Shown here one piece after another: positions 1 to 7,232 of a stretch of DNA of 37,335 nt (position 1 is its first letter; each line of letters begins with the position of its first letter). Origin of the DNA: Hyphomicrobium sp. GTDB taxonomy: Bacteria; Pseudomonadota; Alphaproteobacteria; Rhizobiales; Hyphomicrobiaceae. Where the stretch lies: the NCBI GenBank assembly GCA_025458125.1, contig JALOTA010000004.1, positions 1 through 37,335 on the forward strand, given 5' to 3'. The position numbers were made by a program, and so were the translations under genes. The notes under the pieces are model-generated. The model searched no databases. It was not told the origin of the DNA and saw only the letters and a list, made by a program, of their open reading frames with translations.

Positions 1-462
1 GTTATTCCCATCGTCGCTGGCCGGCGCGACTATGGTCCGGATCTGGCCAAGCTGAAGCTGTCGCCGCCGGACGCGATCTTTTTCGCGGGTTATCCGCCGG
101 AAGCCGCCGTGGTGCTGCGGGGGCTCAGCCAGGCAGGATTCAAGGGACCGGTCGTTGCCTCCGATGCCAACGCGACCGAAGACTTCGCCGCGGCGGCCGA
201 TGCGGCATCGGGCATTTCGCAGCCGCCCGTGAAAGTGATGGTGCCGGCAGCCGGTTCAGGCGGACTCGACGGAACTGACCTGGAGCGCGCGGCGGAGGAC
301 GCGGTTCGGGCGTGGCTGGCGGCCCGTGCTACCGGCGATGCGGCGCGGGCGCTCGCCAACGGTCCGATTTTTGATGATCGCGGCGACGCGCGTATTCCGG
401 CCTTCAGAGCCGTGCCGCTTGTCGACGGCCGGTGGGCCAACAAAGCCGGGCGGAACCCGTGA
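1..462 (+). CDS. ABC transporter periplasmic substrate-binding protein, C-terminal part (partial)
   Basis: The reading frame is open from base 1 to a TGA at 460-462, so only the last 153 residues are present. The sequence has the look of the C-terminal lobe of type I periplasmic binding proteins of the branched-chain amino acid (LivJ/LivK, Peripla_BP_6) group: a strand and turn DAIFFAGYPPEAA, then VLRGLSQAGFKGPVVASD, as in the stretch that closes over the ligand. These proteins bind amino acids or related small molecules in the periplasm and deliver them to an ABC permease. Ligand and permease genes are not visible here. The family call is fairly safe; the substrate is unknown. Confidence 0.7.
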   Translation, partial: VIPIVAGRRDYGPDLAKLKLSPPDAIFFAGYPPEAAVVLRGLSQAGFKGPVVASDANATEDFAAAADAASGISQPPVKVMVPAAGSGGLDGTDLERAAEDAVRAWLAARATGDAARALANGPIFDDRGDARIPAFRAVPLVDGRWANKAGRNP

Positions 463-488
463 GAGAGTGAAGCCGCCGCAGCCGGTCC

Positions 489-506
489 GGGCCGCGTCAG
501 CGGCCC
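489..506. terminator. GC-rich hairpin between convergent genes
   Basis: GGGCCGC (489-495), tetraloop GTCA, GCGGCCC (500-506): a perfect 7-bp stem between the stop of the binding-protein gene and the convergent small gene, overlapping that gene's stop codon (497-499). There is no T-run on either side, so it is only a possible terminator. Confidence 0.3.
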
Positions 507-697
507 TGGGATTCCGAAAGGCACTCCTGCCAGAGTACCCGTTCCATGCGCTGCAGCGCCTCTGGAACCGATAATCCGCGGGAGCGATAGGCGTTGATGC
601 GGTCTTTCAAAAGTGCGTACTGGGCGCGAGGGTCATCCATCTCATCGAACCGCGAATTGAGTTCGGCGATCTCGCTCTGCATCTGTTCAGACATCAT
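497..697 (-). CDS. Small conserved-looking hypothetical protein (66 aa)
   Basis: This 66-residue soluble protein is rich in charged residues and predicted largely helical (IAELNSRFDEMDDPRAQYAL, then ALQRMERVLWQECLSESQGR). It has no signal peptide or membrane segment, and I do not recognise a named domain. Its ATG lies inside the last codons of the upstream small gene (11-nt overlap), preceded by GACGAGA as a weak ribosome binding site, which suggests translational coupling. The amphipathic helical pattern and the overlap favour a real gene over chance. No function can be assigned. Confidence 0.55.
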   Translation of the reverse strand: MMSEQMQSEIAELNSRFDEMDDPRAQYALLKDRINAYRSRGLSVPEALQRMERVLWQECLSESQGR

Positions 698-878
698 TCA
701 GTCTCGTCGGTTCCATCGGGGCTGGCTCGGGCTGGTACCCGGCGCTGCCGTCATTGTCTAAATCCGGACCCTGATCGGGTGCTGTTACGCATGCGACTGA
801 TAGTAGAGTTGCTGCGACGCCCATTGCTGGCAAGTGGCTGGCTACAACTCCGTTAAGGCCGTGACCTATTTTCAACAT
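687..878 (-). CDS. Small hypothetical protein, possible lipoprotein (63 aa)
   Basis: The 63-residue product begins with a weakly basic stretch and a hydrophobic segment ending LLSVAC, followed by a Pro/Asp/Glu-rich tail. The cysteine could be a lipidation site, but Ser at position -3 is not the usual lipobox residue. The gene overlaps the start of the 66-codon gene by 11 nt in another frame, so the two may be co-translated. No strong ribosome binding site precedes its ATG. It could be a spurious ORF; coupling to the next gene is the main argument for it. Confidence 0.4.
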   Translation of the reverse strand: MLKIGHGLNGVVASHLPAMGVAATLLSVACVTAPDQGPDLDNDGSAGYQPEPAPMEPTRLNDV

Positions 879-1373
879 CGAATCTGAAGCGGAGGTGAAC
901 GACCTGCCGCGACGGGGCGCGATCCTTCACCGAAATATGGCTCGACCGGGGCATGTTTCCAGGTCTGCCCGGGGCGGGCGGGGCGGGGAACCACTGGCCA
1001 ACGATAATGTTCGCAATTCCAGAGACTAAGCCCGGCTGCGGAGCGGGCTTGCGAAGGCCGGCAATTTTGGAAAGCGGGGTCGGCACTTAACGGCAGCGGT
1101 TGAACCGCAGGGCCGGATACAGATGGGTCCAGCGAGGGTCGGGGCGCGACGCGCATCGCCGATCAGAGGAGAATTGTCGCAGCCGGAGAGAAGCGGGGAC
1201 GGGCGCGCCGTGGCTCCCGATCGCCGCGACGAGCACGGGCGATTCGCAGGCGGCTCGCTTGGCCGACCGGCCACATTGCTGGCGGGGAACGGCGGTGATA
1301 GGCCGTGCGGATAGAGCCCACCGGGGCGCCGCGGTCGCGGCGCCAAGACCATAAAGACCCTGACGAGGACCTC
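879..1373. other. Gene-free stretch upstream of purB, with hairpins
   Basis: I see no convincing gene in this 495-nt stretch; open frames on both strands have low-complexity Arg/Pro/Gly-rich products and no ribosome binding sites. Two inverted repeats stand out. AAGCCCG (1028-1034) and CGGGCTT (1044-1050) enclose a 9-nt loop. GGCGCCGC (1325-1332) and GCGGCGCC (1337-1344) form a perfect 8-bp stem with a GGTC loop, about 20 nt upstream of the purB ribosome binding site. The second may be a leader hairpin in the purB mRNA. Confidence 0.4.
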
Positions 1374-2681
1374 ATGATCCCCCGCTACTCCCGGCCCGAG
1401 ATGGTTCGTATCTGGGAACCGGAGACGCGCTTTCGCATCTGGTTCGAGATCGAGAGCCACGCCGCCACGGCCATGGCCAACCTCGGCATCATCCCGAAGG
1501 ATGCCGCGGACGTGATCTGGAAGAAGGGGTCGCAAGCCCGCTTCGAGGTTGCGCGCATCGACGCCATCGAACAGGTGACGAAACACGACGTGATCGCGTT
1601 CCTGACCCATCTGGCCGAGATCGTCGGACCGGAGGCGCGCTTTGTCCACCAGGGCATGACGTCGTCCGACGTGCTCGACACGACGCTCAACGTGCAGTTG
1701 GTGCGCGCGGCCGACATTCTCATCGCCGATGTGGACCGGTTGCTGGAGGCGTTGAAGCTGCGCGCCTTCGAACACCGCCTGACGCCGACCATCGGGCGCA
1801 GCCACGGCATCCACGCCGAGCCCACGACGTTCGGATTGAAGCTTGCGTGTGCCTACGCGGAATTCGAGCGGGCGCGTGATCGGCTCGTCGCGGCGCGGGA
1901 GGACGTGCGGACGTGCGCCATCTCCGGCGCGGTCGGCACCTTCGCCAACATCGACCCGAGGGTCGAAGCGTTCGTCGCCGAGCGGATGGGGCTGAAGCCG
2001 GAGCCGGTGTCCACCCAGGTCGTCCCGCGTGACCGTCATGCGATGTATTTCGCGACGCTCGGCGTGGTCGCCTCATCGGTCGAGCGGCTGGCCACGGAGG
2101 TCCGGCATCTGCAGCGCACCGAAGTGCTGGAGGCGGAGGAGTATTTCTCGCCGGGTCAGAAGGGTTCGTCGGCCATGCCGCACAAGCGCAACCCGGTGCT
2201 GGCGGAAAACCTGACCGGCCTTGCGCGCATCGTGCGCGGCTATGCGGTGCCGGCCATGGAGAACGTGGCGTTGTGGCACGAGCGGGATATTTCGCACTCG
2301 TCGGTGGAACGCATGATCGGGCCCGACGCGACGGTGACGCTCGATTTCGCGCTCAACCGGCTGGCCGGCGTCATCGAGAAACTCGTCATCTACCCTGAGA
2401 ACATGAAGAAGAACCTCGACAGGCTCGGCGGACTTCACAACTCCCAGCGCGTGCTGCTGGCGCTCACGCAGGCCGGTGTTTCGCGCGAAGACGCTTATGC
2501 CATGGTGCAGCGGAACGCCATGAAGACCTGGGAGGAAGGCAAGGACTTCCTGACCGAATTGAGGTCGGATCGGGAGGTGACAGCGAAGGTCCCGGCCAAG
2601 GACCTGGAGGCCATGTTCGACCTCGGCTATCACTTCAAGCACGTCGATACGATCTTCGATCGCGTCTTCGGCAAGGGCTGA
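1374..2681 (+). CDS. purB: Adenylosuccinate lyase
   Basis: PurB removes fumarate from SAICAR to give AICAR in purine synthesis, and from adenylosuccinate to give AMP. The 435-residue length is typical. It shows the fumarase/aspartase superfamily signature SSAMPHKRNP (265-274), the active-site region TIGRSHGIHAEP (about 139-150) and the MTSSDVLDTTLN stretch (about 95-106). The frame is open upstream, but ATG 1374 is chosen because a GAGG ribosome binding site sits 5 nt before it and the protein then begins MIPRYSRPEM, as in the family. It is followed 18 nt later by a glutathione transferase gene, probably co-transcribed. Confidence 0.97.
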   Translation: MIPRYSRPEMVRIWEPETRFRIWFEIESHAATAMANLGIIPKDAADVIWKKGSQARFEVARIDAIEQVTKHDVIAFLTHLAEIVGPEARFVHQGMTSSDVLDTTLNVQLVRAADILIADVDRLLEALKLRAFEHRLTPTIGRSHGIHAEPTTFGLKLACAYAEFERARDRLVAAREDVRTCAISGAVGTFANIDPRVEAFVAERMGLKPEPVSTQVVPRDRHAMYFATLGVVASSVERLATEVRHLQRTEVLEAEEYFSPGQKGSSAMPHKRNPVLAENLTGLARIVRGYAVPAMENVALWHERDISHSSVERMIGPDATVTLDFALNRLAGVIEKLVIYPENMKKNLDRLGGLHNSQRVLLALTQAGVSREDAYAMVQRNAMKTWEEGKDFLTELRSDREVTAKVPAKDLEAMFDLGYHFKHVDTIFDRVFGKG

Positions 2682-2699
2682 GAGGGCGGGCGCCGGGCC

Positions 2700-3299
2700 A
2701 TGTATACCGTGATTGGGACACCGCAGACACGCACCCTGCGCGTGATCTGGATGCTGGAGGAACTGGGCGAGGCTTATACGCTCGACAAGAGGCCGCCGCG
2801 CGATCCGGCCGTGCGGGCGCTCAATCCGTCGGGTAAGGTTCCGGTCCTCCTGGACGGCGACGCCGCGATCTTCGACAGCGTGGCGATCTGTCAGTATCTC
2901 GCCGACAAGCACGGGCAGTTGACCTTCAAGGCGCCGAGCATCGAACGCGCCCATCAGGACAGCTTCACGCAGTTCGCCGTCGATGAATTCGAGGGGCCGC
3001 TGTGGGTGGCGGCCAAGCACACGTTCGTACTGCCCGAAGAGTACCGCGTCGCCGACGTGAAGCGGGCCTGCCGCTACGACTTCGATCGGGCGGTCGCGGT
3101 CTTGTCGGAGCGCTTGGGCCACAACGACTACGTCATGGGCGCAACCTTCACGGTGCCCGATCTCATCCTCGGCCACTGTCTGGGTTGGGCGCTGGTTAGC
3201 AAGTGGTCAATACCGGATGGAAACGTGCGCGACTACCTCGAGCGCATCCGGTCGCGGCCGGCCTATCAACGGGCCATGGCCGTGCGGGCGCAGTCTTAG
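2700..3299 (+). CDS. Glutathione S-transferase family protein
   Basis: The 199-residue cytosolic protein has the thioredoxin-like N-terminal domain of glutathione transferases: YTVIGTPQTRTLRVIWMLEE, then the cis-proline strand NPSGKVPVLLDGD (about 42-54) and the glutathione-contacting turn IFDSVAICQYLAD (about 57-69). An all-helical C-terminal domain with the VPDLILGHCL capping motif follows. Such enzymes conjugate or reduce with glutathione; the substrate cannot be told from sequence. It starts 18 nt after purB and probably shares its mRNA, but no functional link to purine synthesis is evident. Confidence 0.88.
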   Translation: MYTVIGTPQTRTLRVIWMLEELGEAYTLDKRPPRDPAVRALNPSGKVPVLLDGDAAIFDSVAICQYLADKHGQLTFKAPSIERAHQDSFTQFAVDEFEGPLWVAAKHTFVLPEEYRVADVKRACRYDFDRAVAVLSERLGHNDYVMGATFTVPDLILGHCLGWALVSKWSIPDGNVRDYLERIRSRPAYQRAMAVRAQS

Positions 3300-3343
3300 A
3301 GCGGTCTTGCCGCGCGCGGCCGGCGCCCTGTAAACCCGTGGCC

Positions 3344-3967
3344 ATGAAAACATCCGAAGCCGACATTCTGATCGTTCCGGGCTGGTCGAGTTCCGGCGCG
3401 GATCACTGGCAGACGCGCTGGGAGAAGAACCTCAAGACCGCGCGGCGCGTGGAGCAGGAGGACTGGATCCGGCCGGAAAGAGATGCATGGGTGGCGCGCA
3501 TCGTCGAGGCCGCCGCGCAGTCGGTGCGGCCCGTGGTGCTTGTCGCGCATAGCCTCGGCGCGATCGCGGTGGCTCATGCCGGGTCTAAACTTGCCCGGCT
3601 TCCCGCCCCGCCCGTCGGCGCATTCCTCGTCGCGCCGGCCGACGTGGACAATGCCGTTCTCTGGCCGGTGACCGCGGGTGAGACGTTCCGTGCCGGCGCC
3701 GAGACCGGCTTTGCTCCGGTGCCGCGCGCCATTCTGCCCTTCCCTTCGATCGTCGTTGCTTCGGCGAACGATCCTTATTGCTCCTTGCAACGGGCGCGCG
3801 ACTTCGCAGGGTCCTGGGGAGCAACCGTCATCGAGGGCGGCGATGTCGGGCACATCAACGTCGACAGCGGCCACGGACCCTGGCCCGACGGACTGCTGGC
3901 ATTCGGGATTTTTCTGCAGCGGCTCTCGGCGGCGCCGGTGGTGGCCAAGCGCACGCCGGATGCCTGA
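3344..3967 (+). CDS. RBBP9/YdeN-type alpha/beta hydrolase
   Basis: The 207-residue protein matches the serine hydrolase family of RBBP9/YdeN: ILIVPGWSSSGADHWQTRWE near the N-terminus, a nucleophile elbow VAHSLGA with Ser70, then a probable Asp143 (ASANDPY) and His170 (DVGHINVDSG) to complete the triad. Members are small cytosolic esterases or peptidases of unclear physiological substrate. ATG 3344 is preferred; an in-frame GTG lies 6 nt upstream. It begins 44 nt after the glutathione transferase gene and converges on the DUF1476 gene with a 15-nt gap and no visible terminator. Confidence 0.88.
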   Translation: MKTSEADILIVPGWSSSGADHWQTRWEKNLKTARRVEQEDWIRPERDAWVARIVEAAAQSVRPVVLVAHSLGAIAVAHAGSKLARLPAPPVGAFLVAPADVDNAVLWPVTAGETFRAGAETGFAPVPRAILPFPSIVVASANDPYCSLQRARDFAGSWGATVIEGGDVGHINVDSGHGPWPDGLLAFGIFLQRLSAAPVVAKRTPDA

Positions 3968-3982
3968 TCCTCGGCCGATCGA

Positions 3983-4300
3983 TCAGGCCTGAAGATCGTT
4001 GACGGCCTTGGCGAGCGACTCGTGCATCACCTGACGAATGTCGGTGTCGGAGACCTGCACGCCCTTCGCCGCCAGATCGGCTTGCACTTTGCGGAAGACG
4101 TCGTCATCGCCCTTTTCCGCAAGGTCAGCCTTGCGCACTTCCTTGACGTAGTCTTCGAGCGCCGGCCCCGTCAGCCCCATCAGTCCGCCGGCCCACTCCG
4201 CGAGCGCCTTGTTGCGGCGCGACTCGGCTTTGAACTTAAGCTCGCTGTCGCGGGCGAACATGTCTTCGTAAGCCTTCTCGCGCTTGTCGAACGTGGTCAT
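3983..4300 (-). CDS. DUF1476 protein, ATP synthase zeta-subunit type inhibitor
   Basis: The 105-residue, highly charged helical protein starts MTTFDKREKAYEDMFARD and matches the DUF1476 family. The Paracoccus denitrificans member is the zeta subunit, which binds F1-ATPase and blocks ATP hydrolysis through its N-terminal segment. Whether this homologue inhibits strongly is unknown, since rhizobial members are reported to vary. A GGAGAG ribosome binding site lies just before the ATG. The gene is divergent from purC, a neighbour arrangement I know from other Hyphomicrobiales. Confidence 0.9.
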   Translation of the reverse strand: MTTFDKREKAYEDMFARDSELKFKAESRRNKALAEWAGGLMGLTGPALEDYVKEVRKADLAEKGDDDVFRKVQADLAAKGVQVSDTDIRQVMHESLAKAVNDLQA

Positions 4301-4474
4301 TCCAGCTCTCCGATGGGCGTGTTCTTTAAATGTTCAGGGGCGAGCCCGGGTTGCATGTCGCCCTGCAGCCGTCCCTTATGCTTGCTCCGTAACCGGTCCC
4401 ATTCGACAAATCAACGGCTTGTGGATGACGTGAACCATTGGACCCGGAAGAGCGCCGGTGCGGCGTCGTTAAGA

Positions 4475-4503
4475 TTGTTTCCTACCCCCGGTTCGGCTAG
4501 GGT
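4475..4503 (+). promoter_or_regulatory. Possible purC promoter with overlapping dyad
   Basis: In the 355-nt divergent region between DUF1476 and purC, TTGTTT (4475-4480) and TAGGGT (4498-4503) are 17 nt apart, a weak sigma70-like match. A perfect 8-bp inverted repeat, GGTTCGGC (4490-4497) and GCCGAACC (4533-4540), overlaps its spacer and could be an operator or mRNA stem. No gene is visible in the rest of the region. Confidence 0.25.
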
Positions 4504-4655
4504 CCGCTTCGTCGCTTTCGAATACCAGCGCGGCCGAACCCCACCCCAACAAGACGCAGAATAGTCCTGCAAGATCAAAGGGCAGTGGAGTCGGCGGCGC
4601 ATTGTTGCCGGCGTGTTGAGTGAGCATGAGCGTGATCGTCAAAGGACCAGGATCG

Positions 4656-5444
4656 ATGAACAGGCGGCGGCGAATCTACGAAGGCAAGGCGAAGGTGCTC
4701 TACGAGGGCCCCGAGCCCGGCACGCTGATCCAGCACTTCAAGGACGACGCGACCGCGTTCAATGCGAAGAAGCATGCCCTCATCGAAGGCAAGGGCGTGC
4801 TCAACAATCGCATCTCCGAGTACATCTTCTCGCGGCTCGGCGAGATCGGCGTGCCGACGCATTTCATCAAGCGCCTCAACATGCGCGAACAGCTGATCCG
4901 CGAAGTCGAGATCGTACCTCTCGAAGTCGTCGTGCGCAATGTCGCGGCCGGTTCGCTTGCCACGCGCCTGGGTCTGGAAGAAGGCATGGCGCTGCCGCGC
5001 TCGATCATCGAGTTCTACTACAAGGCCGATGCATTGAACGACCCGATGGTCTCGGAAGAGCACATCACGGCGTTCGGCTGGGCCACGCCGCAGGAGATCG
5101 ACGAGATCATGCAGCTCGCGCTGCGCATCAACGACTTCCTGGTCGGCCTGTTTCTCGGCATCGGCATCCGGCTCGTGGACTTCAAGGTCGAATTCGGCCG
5201 GCTGTGGGACAACGAGCAGATGCGGATCGTGCTGGCCGACGAGATCAGCCCAGACTGCTGCCGCCTGTGGGACATCACGTCGGGCGACAAGCTCGACAAG
5301 GACCGGTTCCGCCGCGACCTGGGCGGTGTGCTCGAAGCCTATCAGGAAGTCGCCCGCCGTCTCGGCGTGCTGACGGAAAACCCGCGTCCAAAGGGCTCGG
5401 GGCCGGTTCTCGTTGCGTCCAACCCCACGGGCAAGCCCAACTGA
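4656..5444 (+). CDS. purC: Phosphoribosylaminoimidazole-succinocarboxamide synthase
   Basis: PurC (SAICAR synthetase) joins aspartate to CAIR using ATP. The 262-residue protein has the family start [16 protein letters not shown], the nucleotide-binding [12 protein letters not shown] loop, the signature [16 protein letters not shown], and the [10 protein letters not shown] and [14 protein letters not shown] motifs that bind metal and substrate. ATG 4656 is preferred because it gives the family N-terminus and has AAAGGA and AGGA just upstream; an in-frame ATG at 4620 has no good binding site. It is the first gene of a purC-purS-x-x-purQ run. Confidence 0.96.
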   Translation: MNRRRRIYEGKAKVLYEGPEPGTLIQHFKDDATAFNAKKHALIEGKGVLNNRISEYIFSRLGEIGVPTHFIKRLNMREQLIREVEIVPLEVVVRNVAAGSLATRLGLEEGMALPRSIIEFYYKADALNDPMVSEEHITAFGWATPQEIDEIMQLALRINDFLVGLFLGIGIRLVDFKVEFGRLWDNEQMRIVLADEISPDCCRLWDITSGDKLDKDRFRRDLGGVLEAYQEVARRLGVLTENPRPKGSGPVLVASNPTGKPN

Positions 5445-5445
5445 G

Positions 5446-5517
5446 TCCGGCAGCGGGCCTCCGGCAGCCCTGGCCCCTGAGGGCCAGGGACCGGCAACCT
5501 GCTGCTGCCTGCCGGAG
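5446..5517 (+). promoter_or_regulatory. Structured purC-purS intercistronic RNA covering the purS ribosome binding site
   Basis: CTCCGGCAG (5459-5467) is perfectly complementary to CTGCCGGAG (5509-5517), whose GGAG (5514-5517) is the purS ribosome binding site. Directly after the 5' strand comes a perfect 9-bp hairpin, CCCTGGCCC (5468-5476), CTGA loop, GGGCCAGGG (5481-5489). A second copy of the anti-binding-site strand, TCCGGCAG, lies at 5446-5453. There is no T-run, so it is not an obvious terminator. The pairing is seen directly; a role in controlling purS translation is inferred. Confidence 0.5.
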
Positions 5518-5523
5518 ACCGAC

Positions 5524-5766
5524 ATGAAAGCCTTGATCCGCATTACCCTGAAGCAGGGTGTCCTCGACCCGCAAGGAAAGGCCATCGAGGGCGCCGTTCG
5601 CGGTCTCGGCATCGGCGGTGTCGGCGACGTCCGGCAGGGCAAGTTCATCGAGGTTCAGCTCAACGAAACCGATCAGACGAAGGCGAAGGTCATCGTCGAG
5701 CAGATGTGCAAGGAACTGCTGGCGAACACAGTGATAGAGAACTACGCCTTCGATCTGGTGCCATGA
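5524..5766 (+). CDS. purS: Phosphoribosylformylglycinamidine synthase subunit PurS
   Basis: This 80-residue protein is the small subunit of the three-part FGAM synthase (PurS, PurQ, PurL). PurS dimers bridge the glutaminase PurQ and the synthetase PurL. It has the family pattern KALIRITLKQGVLDPQGKAI, GLGIGGVGDVRQGKFIEV and a C-terminal NTVIENYAFDLVP. GGAG at 5514-5517 is correctly spaced before ATG 5524, though it can be masked by the upstream stem. Its stop overlaps the next start (ATGA), so the 47-codon membrane protein is probably translated with it. Confidence 0.95.
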   Translation: MKALIRITLKQGVLDPQGKAIEGAVRGLGIGGVGDVRQGKFIEVQLNETDQTKAKVIVEQMCKELLANTVIENYAFDLVP

Positions 5767-5906
5767 GCGGGGGCCTGCTGGAGAAGCAGCCGAAAGATCC
5801 GGATGCCCGCCGGGCCGTGGCCTTCATGGTCGCCAAGTTTGCAATGTTCGCCGTTGCACCGGTGATCGTCGCCGGCCTCATCGTTTATTTTACATTGCCG
5901 GCGTGA
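5763..5906 (+). CDS. Small single-pass membrane protein (47 aa)
   Basis: ATG 5763 overlaps the purS stop as ATGA. The product has a charged N-terminus (LLEKQPKDPDARR) and one hydrophobic segment from about residue 17 to the end (FMVAKFAMFAVAPVIVAGLI), so it probably sits in the inner membrane with its N-terminus in the cytosol. I do not recognise the family. The tight coupling to purS and the clean charge/hydrophobic pattern support a real gene. Its place inside a purine operon suggests co-expression only; nothing shows a role in purine synthesis. Confidence 0.6.
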   Translation: MSGGLLEKQPKDPDARRAVAFMVAKFAMFAVAPVIVAGLIVYFTLPA

Positions 5907-5907
5907 C

Positions 5908-6417
5908 ATGAGGCGACCGCCAGCGGTTCTCATGCTCGTTGCGCTGGCCGCGGCCGCGCCCGTCCGGGCGGAGGATCCGGCGCCCGAGGCCGGGACCGCG
6001 TTGAAACTCGAAGCCGCCAGGCCAGTCGAAATCACCTGCCAGACGAAATCGGTCGTCGTGAAGGAAAACGCGGCCAATGCCACGACGGGCGCTCTGAAAC
6101 TGACGCTGCTGTTGAAGGATGCGGCCTCCAGACCCGCCAAGGGCGCGTGGCGGATCGCCTCGGTGGACGAGAAGCACACGGGGTCACTCGGCCAGCGCGA
6201 AGCAAAGACGTGCGCGGAGGGTTGCCCTTTGTCGGTTGCCGCGGACGGGAACATCGAATTGTGGTCGCCGGCGCCAAAGGCCTTCGACAAGCTCTCCGGC
6301 GGCGAAATGCTGCTTCTCGCCGTGATCAAGTCAAAGTCGCTCGACTTGCGCGCGACGACGTTCAGCGGCAAAGAGATCGAAAGCCTGGAAGAAGGCACTT
6401 GCAGGAGCGGACCATGA
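5908..6417 (+). CDS. Exported hypothetical protein with four cysteines (169 aa)
   Basis: A typical signal peptide ([21 protein letters not shown], cleavage near residue 22) precedes a soluble domain of about 147 residues with four cysteines (ITCQ, KTCAEGC, GTCRSG) that could form two disulfides in the periplasm. I do not recognise the fold. It starts one base after the preceding stop, and its own TGA overlaps the purQ ATG, so it is firmly embedded in the pur operon. No substrate, metal or catalytic motif is visible. Confidence 0.75.
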   Translation: MRRPPAVLMLVALAAAAPVRAEDPAPEAGTALKLEAARPVEITCQTKSVVVKENAANATTGALKLTLLLKDAASRPAKGAWRIASVDEKHTGSLGQREAKTCAEGCPLSVAADGNIELWSPAPKAFDKLSGGEMLLLAVIKSKSLDLRATTFSGKEIESLEEGTCRSGP

Positions 6418-7118
6418 TCAAAGCATCCGTCATCGTGTTCCCGGGTTCCAACTGCGACCGTGACGTGAAGGTCGCCATCGAGCGAATCACCGGCTTTGCT
6501 CCGGCCATGGTCTGGCACGGGGACGCGAGCGTTCCGGCCTCGGACCTGATCGTCTTGCCGGGCGGATTTTCCTATGGCGATTACCTGCGCTGCGGGGCCA
6601 TGGCCGCGCATTCGCCGATCATGAAGGACGTCATCGCCAAGGCGAAGGCGGGCACGCCGGTTCTCGGCATCTGCAACGGCTTCCAGGTGCTGTGCGAATC
6701 CGGCCTGCTGCCCGGTGTCCTGATGCGCAACCGCTCGCTCAAGTTCATCTGTAAGGACGTGCATTTGCGGGTGGAGCGGGACGATACGTTCTTTTCGCGC
6801 TGCTATCGCAAGGGCGAGGTCATCAAGGTCCCCATCGCCCACGCCGAGGGCAACTATTTCGCCGATCCGGAGACGCTCGACCGGCTCGAGGGCGAAGGGC
6901 GCGTGGCCTTCCGGTATTGCGACGAGAGCGGAACGGTCAACGACGCCGCCTCGCCGAACGGCGCCCAGCGCAACATCGCCGGCATTACGGACGCGTCGGG
7001 CCGGATTCTCGGAATGATGCCGCATCCCGAGCGGCTCTACGAAGCGGCGCTCGGCGGTACGGACGGCCGGCGTGTCTTCGAAAGCGCCGTGATCAGCCTC
7101 ACGGCCCACGCTGCGTGA
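6414..7118 (+). CDS. purQ: Phosphoribosylformylglycinamidine synthase subunit PurQ
   Basis: PurQ is the class I glutaminase that supplies ammonia to PurL in FGAM synthesis. The 234-residue protein has the nucleophile Cys87 in [10 protein letters not shown] and the catalytic His204/Glu206 in MMPHPERL, plus [15 protein letters not shown] (about 48-62). AGGAG lies at the right distance before ATG 6414, which overlaps the stop of the preceding gene. purL, the synthetase partner, does not follow; the next gene is dnaB after a 114-nt gap, so purL must lie outside the window. Confidence 0.96.
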   Translation: MIKASVIVFPGSNCDRDVKVAIERITGFAPAMVWHGDASVPASDLIVLPGGFSYGDYLRCGAMAAHSPIMKDVIAKAKAGTPVLGICNGFQVLCESGLLPGVLMRNRSLKFICKDVHLRVERDDTFFSRCYRKGEVIKVPIAHAEGNYFADPETLDRLEGEGRVAFRYCDESGTVNDAASPNGAQRNIAGITDASGRILGMMPHPERLYEAALGGTDGRRVFESAVISLTAHAA

Positions 7119-7232
7119 TGCTTGAGTTGCCTCTGCGGCGGCTGTGGAAACATGGGATAGCGCGTGCTTGACGGCGGTTCGTCGGCGATTCGGCTCTGCC
7201 GGTGCGGGGCGGACTCGCGTTAGCTGAGAGGC

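Noticed and set aside
853-1156. Open frames on the minus strand in the gap before purB
   Set aside because: Pro/Arg-rich translations, two frames overlapping each other, no ribosome binding site.
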